In this document: positions 58,201 through 64,000 of the stretch, one piece after another
How positions within the stretch are numbered: the stretch's first letter is position 1
How the letters are laid out: each line of letters begins with the position of its first letter
Assembly: GCF_001299635.1 (NCBI RefSeq)
Contig: NZ_JRHN01000039.1
Span: forward strand, 213,714 to 277,713
Source of the DNA: Clostridioides difficile
GTDB lineage: Bacteria > Bacillota > Clostridia > Peptostreptococcales > Peptostreptococcaceae
Direction of reading: 5' to 3'
DNA length: 64,000 bases
The notes under the pieces: generated by a model
Database searches by the model: none
What the model was told of the DNA's origin: nothing
Seen by the model: only the letters and a program-made list of their open reading frames with translations
Position numbers and translations under genes: made by a program

Positions 58201-58657
58201 AAATATCTGCTACTTGAGTATATTCATCAAATATATAATCTAAAGTTAGTTCAGATGTGTAAGTTGGTCCAAATGGTTCTCCTTCAATTTTTTCCCCAAT
58301 TGAAGATACTTCTCTTGCACTTACTTTCACTCTTACTTTAGAATCATAAGTTATATAATTAGTTTTTGCTTCCATCTTATATCTATAATAAAATTTTATA
58401 GTGTTGTATTTCACTTTGTTACTTGCTCTTATTCCATATATTTTATTTAACAGTTTAAATGTCTTTTTATATGTAGTATCTTCTGATTTATATAACTTAC
58501 AATCATTATAATCTCCTATTCCAGATTGAAAAGCTTTCATTCTACTTGCTATATTAGTATTTATATGTGGAACCATTTCCACTCTTTCTGGCAATTCAAA
58601 TTTAGTATGATTTGGTATTTCATTTTCTTTCATAATTGTACTCTTTTCTTCTTCCAT
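55286..58657 (-). CDS. Giant tail/baseplate protein with C-terminal Big_1-like domain, 1123 aa
   Basis: Mostly beta-rich. The last ~95 residues resemble a Big_1 (invasin-like) Ig domain: FIFANGKDDISILISV, then DKYNNPIEGASVNVEAALG and DINGIIACIYTS. Such domains occur in adhesins and in phage structural proteins. It follows the wedge-like gene by 15 bases and is separated from the second giant by 25 bases. Its order suggests a baseplate-to-fibre connector. The Big_1 assignment is by motif only. Confidence 0.7.
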   Translation of the reverse strand: MEEEKSTIMKENEIPNHTKFELPERVEMVPHINTNIASRMKAFQSGIGDYNDCKLYKSEDTTYKKTFKLLNKIYGIRASNKVKYNTIKFYYRYKMEAKTNYITYDSKVRVKVSAREVSSIGEKIEGEPFGPTYTSELTLDYIFDEYTQVADIYLYSLMPELKNKDYSKRYKFDIEVYDIKGPVRIYSYTHGYRDFLEDNETDNRVEFSEYGYFDHKVCIKAIEVTRQKEYIEIFPPLEYDSLVGVINGDFQVSENGKKDMMDTAPPFEASIDVYDRKYYCIIEKFSPEEAYVLYEFENQVDEENYTLINGDKIKFYSDSIIADSTEYKEFLGQVDRGEFIIDDNRKHTYIYGLTEFNLNSTEYKRFELVVEASISDVVILDYPKVLTIRYGHIDDIIIVSLRTLQNALARWCPSIHNGYYYYNQDEYYLYNKCNMNGQEKVLQDAFNKFRVLIKVTLNVSESEGKFERYDIRKTNKKDLLLDSSKFFYKDNMLWPKPTKCYNDYYYDFLDEYIYETTPFVFNKKPTSIQEISWIQKSSLFSTVDVYYVGHNDIYGEWMQPVKLIYGQPIPQNLILCKVFKLRFVLKPSKMPKLQHRELIYECESDWRNFIDSFLSFNFYYREEVLMPLSDNSISVSITNIIDLGDTVEESADLRYIMPAMKFDGKVEFYIQDDNVLINLEGKLNSDKWIQVENNTKIETKRFVRFKIVLKEGAKLYSLNLKVGRYEYTGMNLETFVPAIGNIQVKATYNPTEHSSKYENITSYNLPYDTQQYTIIKNIEEYAEAVAKANDFKVENIQSIKFTKVDVYSEEYNLLYDGEGKITKKPLKAQSLYVSQNDFIAELDQDGIIFKVPYTKTIRMSPIPQQYSPIIIYEIGIEEPYTQVFFISKTGEYSLENEEKFESLGFKTLYLQNIGIDETTIEITINDISMNNYNIENNVVVFEKEIPKGSTINVRYKIKNSFIALYDYEKDEVEIKLHKFEEKYPTKVKVYFETHKTSSLKELKHISLNPIYNTLYNGYIYISDYTLEPYFLKIYSENNFIFANGKDDISILISVTDKYNNPIEGASVNVEAALGTIEKLNDRTDINGIIACIYTSWTGNCIDVIKAIANENAKDEINIVNRKI

Positions 58658-58672
58658 CTTTTCACCTCCAGT

Positions 58673-59791
58673 CTACTTTTTATAATATCCATATTTTGAA
58701 AAACCTTTTATACTTGAGTCAAGAAATGTTGGTAAAAACGAAAAACTATTATCATAATCTTCATCTTCTCTTACCCATATATCTTCATCATACTTAAAAT
58801 CATTCCAAAAAATTGAAGTATCTTCTTTTATCTTTGTTACATAATCAATTAATAACTTGGTTGGGGTTGCATCTGAATTATATAATTCTATACTTAATTT
58901 TTTATTATTTATATCTACTAATTCATACATTTCAAGACTCTTTATGAAAGAAACAACTGATGATTGATTTTTTTTATCAGGATTTCCTTTTAATAGAATT
59001 TCTCCTGTAGAAGTGATGTAAACATCATCTAAAGTTATTAAATTGTTATTTACTAATATAGTATTTACCAAAACCATCTTTTCAGATATAACAAAATCTT
59101 TACTCATATCTTTCCATTCTTTTACTTCTCTAATTCCAAGCTCTCTTGAAATTCCATTGGCAAGACCTTGTTTTGTGGAATTAGCTGGATTTTTAAAAAC
59201 GTCAAGAATTCTAAGCTTATATTCATGGTTCTTTTCTCCTTTAAGCCTAGAACATCCTACTAAAGAACCAAACTCATCAAAAAAATTCCATACATGATGT
59301 AAATTTAACTCAAATAAAAATTCTTTATTATTGCACTTTACTTTTATTTTCCCAAAAGGCAAATCTTCTTCTTTATCATATGATTCTCTAACATAAATTA
59401 CTTTTTTCTTTTTATCAATAAAATAATAATCTGGCTGACTTATGTTGTTTTCTAAATTTTTTTCATTTTTCTTTATTCCAAAAAAAGTATACAAATCCCA
59501 ACTTCTTTCAAGTATAAGTTGATTTGTATACACCATAGAAATATTATTTACATTAAAGTTGCTTGGTAATAAAACTTTATATACCAAATCGACAAAATCC
59601 TCATCTGCTGACTCAATATAGATTTGCTTTGAAGCATAAAGCAATATTTCTTCTATTTCATCTAACTCCATGCCAAAGATATTTAAAAACTCAATCCCAA
59701 TAGATTTGTTAGGGTTTTTCTTCATTTCAAACCAAAAGGGAAGCATTGATCTTATTTTTTCTGTATATCTTGCAAAATCACTTTCTTTCAT
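58673..59791 (-). CDS. Tail baseplate/wedge-like protein, 372 aa
   Basis: The N-terminal half contains a motif seen in baseplate wedge proteins (FLNIFGMELDEIEEILLYA, about 30-50), and the middle (SLVGCSRLKGEKNHEYKLRI, about 188-207) resembles the baseplate J signature GLLVGCKRL of the gene at 60475. This suggests it is a distant gpI- or J-like component. It lies directly after the membrane protein gene, overlapping nothing (the start is one base beyond that gene's end). Confidence 0.65.
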   Translation of the reverse strand: MKESDFARYTEKIRSMLPFWFEMKKNPNKSIGIEFLNIFGMELDEIEEILLYASKQIYIESADEDFVDLVYKVLLPSNFNVNNISMVYTNQLILERSWDLYTFFGIKKNEKNLENNISQPDYYFIDKKKKVIYVRESYDKEEDLPFGKIKVKCNNKEFLFELNLHHVWNFFDEFGSLVGCSRLKGEKNHEYKLRILDVFKNPANSTKQGLANGISRELGIREVKEWKDMSKDFVISEKMVLVNTILVNNNLITLDDVYITSTGEILLKGNPDKKNQSSVVSFIKSLEMYELVDINNKKLSIELYNSDATPTKLLIDYVTKIKEDTSIFWNDFKYDEDIWVREDEDYDNSFSFLPTFLDSSIKGFSKYGYYKK

Positions 59792-60466
59792 TTAGATAAT
59801 CACTCCTCTAAACTTAAGCCCTACTAAATCTCCATTTAAATTATTTAATGTTTTATTTGCATCAAACATAATATCATTCATTACAAATAGAAGTGTGTCA
59901 AATACTGTTATAGACTTATTGTATATATCTGTATAAAAAGCAGATACACAAATTTCTTGAATCCTAGCAACTATTTCCTGTTGCCTATCTGAATTCCAAT
60001 GATTATACTTATCCATTACTATATCAAGTACATTTACTTCTTCTTGTGAATAGCAATTGCTATCTTTATAAAAACTTTTCAAATCAGCAATAATATTATT
60101 TAATGTATAAACACTCTCTGTATATAATTCATCTGTATCCACAATCTTTCCAGAATCCACTTTTTTACATAGTTTTAAAGCATGAATTTTAAATATATTC
60201 ATATGATTAATTAATATTTCTCTAAAAACAACCTCTTTTCCCTTATTTTCAAGTGTAAAATGTATTTTTATAATATTTTTATTTAGTTCTATTTTTTTAA
60301 ATATTGGATGCGAATACAACATTAACTGATTATTTGTGGCTCTATACTGTTCTTTATTCTTTATCTTATATTTTTTTCTACCTAAGTAAGCTCCAACTAC
60401 AGTGATAATTGCAGTTATAATTGCTACAAAACTCTTTATTAATTCCAAATATACGTTTTCAGTCAT
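59792..60466 (-). CDS. Membrane-anchored protein in the baseplate cluster, 224 aa
   Basis: One N-terminal membrane segment (about 10-30, FVAIITAIITVVGAYLG) is followed by a basic stretch and about 180 soluble residues with no recognised fold. One hydrophobic span and a soluble tail are not typical of a holin. It sits between baseplate J and a wedge-like gene, an odd place for a membrane protein. It could dock the particle on the membrane, or act at release. Function unknown. Confidence 0.6.
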   Translation of the reverse strand: MTENVYLELIKSFVAIITAIITVVGAYLGRKKYKIKNKEQYRATNNQLMLYSHPIFKKIELNKNIIKIHFTLENKGKEVVFREILINHMNIFKIHALKLCKKVDSGKIVDTDELYTESVYTLNNIIADLKSFYKDSNCYSQEEVNVLDIVMDKYNHWNSDRQQEIVARIQEICVSAFYTDIYNKSITVFDTLLFVMNDIMFDANKTLNNLNGDLVGLKFRGVII

Positions 60467-60474
60467 TATGTCCC

Positions 60475-61290
60475 CTATATAATTACTACAGAATCCTCAT
60501 CTGGAGAAACAATAAATTTCTCATCCCATCTGCAATCATGATTAATTAACAAACAATTTTTATTGTTTATCTTAATACTGTTACAAGAATAAGTTAGTAT
60601 AGAATCACTAACTTGCATTATTCTTTGAGTCAGTTCATTTATAAATAGTGATTCTCCTATATTTATTGAATTTATATAGCTTATAATTTTTTCTCTTACA
60701 GACACTCTTATAGACTGTTTCTCTATTTCATCCACATATGAAGAAAAAACTAAATCTATATTTAACTTTAGATATTTAAAATTAGGTAACTTTACTACAA
60801 CCTTTTCTCCAAATGATGTTATATCTAATAATGCTTTTTTTACACTTGAAAGCAAATCTTCATCACCTATATTTTCAGCTATTGGCACAATAGTCATACT
60901 GCCTGGACCATGAGAGTATCTTTTTAATATTACATCTTTTACACCTTCTATACTTAAAACGGCTAATCTTATTGAAGTTTCATTTGCCTTAGCCAAAGTT
61001 AATGTTTGATGAGTAATTCTTTTTCGGTAATCTTCATCTGATTCTTCAAATAATCTTTTGCATCCCACTAATAAACCTATAGCGTTTAAAAATTTGCCTG
61101 TAGCTGTAGTTACAAAAGCTTGAAGATGGCTCATTGTAAGTACATCATAAAATTCTGATATATTTTTATTTATTATGTCAGAAAAAAGTTTAGCTATAGA
61201 ACCAGGACTTGTGTCAAACCCAATTTTATTTAACTCAACTTCTGTTTCTTTAACCAGAGATTCAAAATTTTTATTGTGTATTAATATCAT
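60475..61290 (-). CDS. Baseplate assembly protein J-like
   Basis: A 271-residue protein with the gpJ/gp6 family signature at about 27-90: DTSPGSIAKLF, a helical stretch, then AIGLLVGCKRL and ESDEDYRKRI. In contractile tails this protein forms the wedge ring that joins the hub to the sheath. It overlaps the end of the gp25-like gene. This gene, together with the gp25-like and spike genes, supports a contractile tail. Confidence 0.88.
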   Translation of the reverse strand: MILIHNKNFESLVKETEVELNKIGFDTSPGSIAKLFSDIINKNISEFYDVLTMSHLQAFVTTATGKFLNAIGLLVGCKRLFEESDEDYRKRITHQTLTLAKANETSIRLAVLSIEGVKDVILKRYSHGPGSMTIVPIAENIGDEDLLSSVKKALLDITSFGEKVVVKLPNFKYLKLNIDLVFSSYVDEIEKQSIRVSVREKIISYINSINIGESLFINELTQRIMQVSDSILTYSCNSIKINNKNCLLINHDCRWDEKFIVSPDEDSVVII

Positions 61291-61684
61291 ACTTGATTTT
61301 CACCCCACTAACTATGTCAATTTCCATGTTAATAACAATCGGATTGTTATTTCTTCTTTCTTTTATGAAAATTAATAATTCTATCTTATTTCTGTGTATT
61401 TTAGGTATAAAAAACAAATTATTTTCTCCAACCAACCTGTCATAAAATAATGCATTCTCAATAGATGCTATAATTGAATCTAGAGTATCTTTATTATTTA
61501 GTTTTCCTAAAAATTTTTCTATATCTGAACCTATATAGTCCACATTAAACCAATCTTTTGTTACAGATTTTATTCTACAAATACATTTTTGTCTAAGTAA
61601 ATCATCTGAATTTAAATACAACAAATTATTGGAATTATTATCATATATAAGTTCTCCACTATCTGTTATGCAAAAATCAAACAT
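61271..61684 (-). CDS. gp25/W-like sheath-initiator protein (DUF2634-like)
   Basis: 137 residues with the order and size of the gp25/W family, which nucleates sheath assembly at the baseplate in contractile tails. The LRQKCICRIKSVTKDWFNV segment (about 30-48) matches the helix followed by the typical Trp-Phe. The family call rests on position and this pattern. It overlaps the spike gene by 8 bases and baseplate J by 20. Confidence 0.75.
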   Translation of the reverse strand: MFDFCITDSGELIYDNNSNNLLYLNSDDLLRQKCICRIKSVTKDWFNVDYIGSDIEKFLGKLNNKDTLDSIIASIENALFYDRLVGENNLFFIPKIHRNKIELLIFIKERRNNNPIVINMEIDIVSGVKIKYDINTQ

Positions 61685-62453
61685 TTTTATCTACTCCATT
61701 TATTTCTATCTTTTTTGTATCAATAACTATCTCACTTCCAGATAAAATAATTTTATCTTCAGCACATATATTTATATTATTTGAGATTATTGACCAGTTT
61801 TCTGATTTAGTAGAAAAATCTCCAAAAACTTCTATAGTTTTATTTTCAGCATTTATCCTTAATCCAACATTAGTTGCTGTAAATATGTCTATACTGCTAT
61901 CATCTCTTAATTTTACAATTGAAGATTTCTTAGGATGATATATACCAACTTCATTACCTGCAAAACTTCCTTTTCCTTCTATTTTTTCTAAAACACTATC
62001 AATAGGATTTTTATCCATAAAATCTTTATATTTTGATTTATCTTTATTATCATAATCTAACCAAGTCTCACTCATTTTCTTGGTTATTTCTCTTGAGTCT
62101 CTCTTTATATTTGATAACAGACATCCATCTCTAATGTGAGTTTTTCTTTTTCTTGATAGATATTGGTGAGATTCATTTGCTATTCCTGTTATCTTAGGCT
62201 GAAATACAGAACCATTATTAAATTGTATATAGACTTTATCATCTTTTTCTAATGGTAATAGATGAACTCCTTCCCCTATATTTTGAAAAGGTACGTTTGA
62301 AAAAACTGCACTATTACCTTTTACATTCTCTACATATATATCTGCTGTATTTTTATGCCTATTAAAATCTATGACTTTTCCTATAGAAGTTGTAAATATT
62401 GTATTTGAATATGGATCTATGATGTTATCTATTAATTTATCTTTGAGCTTCAC
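61677..62453 (-). CDS. Baseplate spike protein, gpV/gp5-like
   Basis: 258 residues. An N-terminal OB-fold (about 20-95, with GKVIDFNRHKNTADIYV, and DKVYIQFNNGSVFQPKITG near the end of the fold) is followed by a linker and a repetitive beta-helix-like C-terminus. This is the plan of the membrane-piercing spike (gpV, gp5) of contractile tails. No lysozyme domain is present, unlike T4 gp5. It is next to the hub gene, as in phages. Confidence 0.8.
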   Translation of the reverse strand: MKLKDKLIDNIIDPYSNTIFTTSIGKVIDFNRHKNTADIYVENVKGNSAVFSNVPFQNIGEGVHLLPLEKDDKVYIQFNNGSVFQPKITGIANESHQYLSRKRKTHIRDGCLLSNIKRDSREITKKMSETWLDYDNKDKSKYKDFMDKNPIDSVLEKIEGKGSFAGNEVGIYHPKKSSIVKLRDDSSIDIFTATNVGLRINAENKTIEVFGDFSTKSENWSIISNNINICAEDKIILSGSEIVIDTKKIEINGVDKNV

Positions 62454-62492
62454 ATAATCCCCCCCTACTTTAGATTAAACTTCATATATGAA

Positions 62493-63914
62493 TTAGACTT
62501 TATATAATGGATATGTAATTATAGTGTTTTTATAATTAAACATTTCATATTGTGTAGTAAGCATATTATTTAGATTTTCATAATTATATAATCTTATCCG
62601 TTTAAATTTATCAGTTGTATCGTTTAGGTTTGCTAATCTTTCATTATTTAATATATTTGATACATAAAATAATACTTTATTACATGATTTTAGTACATTA
62701 CTCATACCGCTATATTTTAATGAATTTGTAGTTAACAAACCTGGAGTAATTGATGTTGTAAATCCAGTTTTCATATTTAGTGAATGTGTTACTTTCTTTG
62801 CTAAACATACACCTACCGTTCCTCCAAACAAATCATTAATTGCTATTAAATCATATACATTTATTTGCGGTTTTCCTGTAATAATCAACTCGCCATCGTA
62901 AGCTTCTTTCCATGAGTTTTGAATTTCTGATATACAATTTCTTATGGCCATATGTCTATTATTTGCATATAATTCTCTGTATTTTAAAGTTTTATCCTCT
63001 AAGTTAGAAAATACATTAAAATTTTGTATTCTTGAATTGTCTAATACTTTAAGCTTTTGGTTTGACCATTTTATATTGCTATCACTTATTATAAAAGGTG
63101 TAGATTCTAAATTTCCTAATACATTATAGATTCCTCTTACATTTGTTATTAAATTATTATTATCTATAATTATATTATTATCTATAATTGAGTCGTAAAA
63201 ATCTACTATATGCATTTGTGAAAAAGCCTTAGAGTACTCATATATATCATTTTTTATATTATTTATATTAAATTTATACATCCAAATAGGTAAACCAAAA
63301 AACAATCTATGTTCAAATAAAAATGGTCTTGGATATACTACAAATTCAGGCATAGATTTTTCACTCATTTTACATATATCCCATATCTTTTTACCTATTG
63401 GTAAAAACTCATAAATCGATTCTCCTATATAATCAATATTCTGAATATCATTGAAGTATATTCCTTTATAATTACTTAAATATATATTTTCAGATATGTC
63501 ATTTTGAATTGTTCTGTAAGTTCCTATAGAGTTAGAATCGTACATACCAAAATGCTCTACACCGTATTTACTCTTAAGATTTTTTTCATTACATTCAACG
63601 TTTTGGTATTCTATTTTTAAATTTCTCTTACTTATTAAATCTAATATTATATTACTTGCATCTTTTTTTAAATCTATATTGTCATCTGAAAAATTCATTT
63701 TTTCATCTAGATATTTATCTGTAAGCTCTATACCATCTGATTTTGCTTCTATTGATATATTATCTTTTGAGATATTTATTTCAACTATAGTTCCATTAAA
63801 TACAACTGGATATTTTGAAGGATTTGAACCATACCCCATACGAATATGTACTCTGGTTCCTTCTTTTAAAACTTCTTGACTGTCTAATTTATTTCTCTTT
63901 TCTACTATATCTAA
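62493..63914 (-). CDS. Baseplate hub protein (gp27/late-control D-like), 5'-truncated by a transposon
   Basis: The frame runs to 62493 and begins, on the visible side, at the junction with the insertion element near 63914. The motif EKRNKLD, followed by GTRVHIRMGYGSNP, is typical of the N-terminal half of hub proteins of the late-control D/gp27 family. No proper start codon lies before Met at 63839, and the conserved motif extends upstream of that Met, so 63839 is unlikely to be the natural start. Hub proteins form the trimer that carries the spike. The 5' end would lie beyond the element, outside the window. Unless the element is an intron, the gene is disrupted. Confidence 0.8.
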   Translation of the reverse strand, partial: LDIVEKRNKLDSQEVLKEGTRVHIRMGYGSNPSKYPVVFNGTIVEINISKDNISIEAKSDGIELTDKYLDEKMNFSDDNIDLKKDASNIILDLISKRNLKIEYQNVECNEKNLKSKYGVEHFGMYDSNSIGTYRTIQNDISENIYLSNYKGIYFNDIQNIDYIGESIYEFLPIGKKIWDICKMSEKSMPEFVVYPRPFLFEHRLFFGLPIWMYKFNINNIKNDIYEYSKAFSQMHIVDFYDSIIDNNIIIDNNNLITNVRGIYNVLGNLESTPFIISDSNIKWSNQKLKVLDNSRIQNFNVFSNLEDKTLKYRELYANNRHMAIRNCISEIQNSWKEAYDGELIITGKPQINVYDLIAINDLFGGTVGVCLAKKVTHSLNMKTGFTTSITPGLLTTNSLKYSGMSNVLKSCNKVLFYVSNILNNERLANLNDTTDKFKRIRLYNYENLNNMLTTQYEMFNYKNTIITYPLYKV

Positions 63915-64000
63915 CTGAACCTCCCATGACTAAAGTCACAGGGTTCCTGTTTCATAGAATCTTGCATACTGAAATATGTCTTACCAATTCTCCACAGGCT
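63911..64000 (-). CDS. C-terminus of an IS605-type TnpB (partial)
   Basis: The last 29 codons read on the minus strand include SMKQEP and end with GRFS and TAG. A KQEP-type tail followed by the element's end is common in TnpB-family proteins of IS605 elements. In these, TnpB is an RNA-guided nuclease, and the guide RNA is made from the same right end. Too short to be certain. Confidence 0.6.
   Translation of the reverse strand, partial: SLWRIGKTYFSMQDSMKQEPCDFSHGRFS
63915..64000 (-). mobile_element. Right end of an IS605-family element or IStron
   Basis: The minus strand carries an imperfect hairpin close to the junction (arms CCCTGTGAC and GTCATGGG, loop TTTA), then GAGGTTCAG and the hub gene. 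Right-end hairpins with no terminal inverted repeats are typical of IS200/IS605 elements. Clostridioides difficile is known to carry CdISt1, an IStron that combines a group I intron with an IS605-type element. Only this end is in the window, so I cannot tell which. The boundary at 63914/63915 is an estimate (within about 5 bases). Confidence 0.65.

Noticed and set aside
59792..60466. Calling the membrane protein a holin
   Set aside because: It has only one membrane segment and a large soluble domain of about 180 residues, and no endolysin gene is adjacent.
62493..63839. Taking Met at 63839 as the true start of the hub protein
   Set aside because: Conserved residues (EKRNKLD, GTRVHIR) lie upstream of it in the same frame, so the natural N-terminus was separated by the insertion.
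36574..63929. Identifying the cluster as diffocin or as an eCIS such as Afp/PVC
   Set aside because: The large proteins do not fit the diffocin gene set as I remember it, and the eCIS-type AAA ATPase and sheath genes are not in the window. The type of particle stays open.

Overview
The window is from Clostridioides difficile or a very close relative. It is strongly AT-rich and carries the fused cspBA gene with cspC (spore germination pseudoproteases), with the substituted catalytic positions I remember for the C. difficile proteins. It also carries a 422-residue KamA-family enzyme with Lys332 and Asn369 in place of the two substrate-binding Asp residues of lysine 2,3-aminomutase, which is the signature described for C. 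difficile glutamate 2,3-aminomutase. No database was searched; family names rest on motifs I can read.

Layout. (1) 1-3000: start of a lipoprotein gene, an unknown gene, asnS with a complete T-box leader, and a small DUF3787-like gene. (2) About 3240-7600: a degraded mobile-element island with a Cna-B/TcpC chimeric open frame, a Crp/Fnr regulator, an aminoglycoside-type nucleotidyltransferase, an aminoacyl-tRNA-synthetase-like protein and a GNAT acetyltransferase broken by one amber codon. (3) 7675-15033: cspC and cspBA, then a VWA protein and a MoxR ATPase. (4) 15503-24069: AI-2E family exporter, a small secreted protein, glutamate 2,3-aminomutase, a MocR regulator divergent from an Asp/Glu racemase, an anchored Ig-like protein and a PTS EIIC_2 permease. 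(5) 24118-32255: a TPR-like protein with a cupin, two POT peptide transporters flanking an Xaa-Pro aminopeptidase, and a PrsA-type foldase: a peptide-use neighbourhood. (6) 32366-36340: a NUMOD1-like protein, an unknown protein, a PadR regulator, an unusual sigma-70-like factor and two small proteins.

(7) 36574-63929, all on the minus strand: about 27 kb of baseplate and fibre genes of a contractile phage tail or tail-like particle. In transcription order these are hub (gp27/late-control D), spike (gpV/gp5), gp25/W-like protein, baseplate J, a membrane protein, a wedge-like protein, two giant proteins (1123 and 1225 residues) and a tail fibre with the GDTMTG motif. After a terminator follow ten further genes, several of them related discoidin-like, coiled-coil or Ig-like proteins. 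No capsid, packaging or integrase gene is visible; the sheath, tube and tape-measure genes would lie beyond 64000. The hub gene is cut near its 5' end by the right end of an IS605-type element, possibly an IStron, at the window edge.

The most unusual content is the oversized tail locus, the sigma-like factor beyond its 3' end that may drive it, and the transposon or IStron junction in its hub gene.
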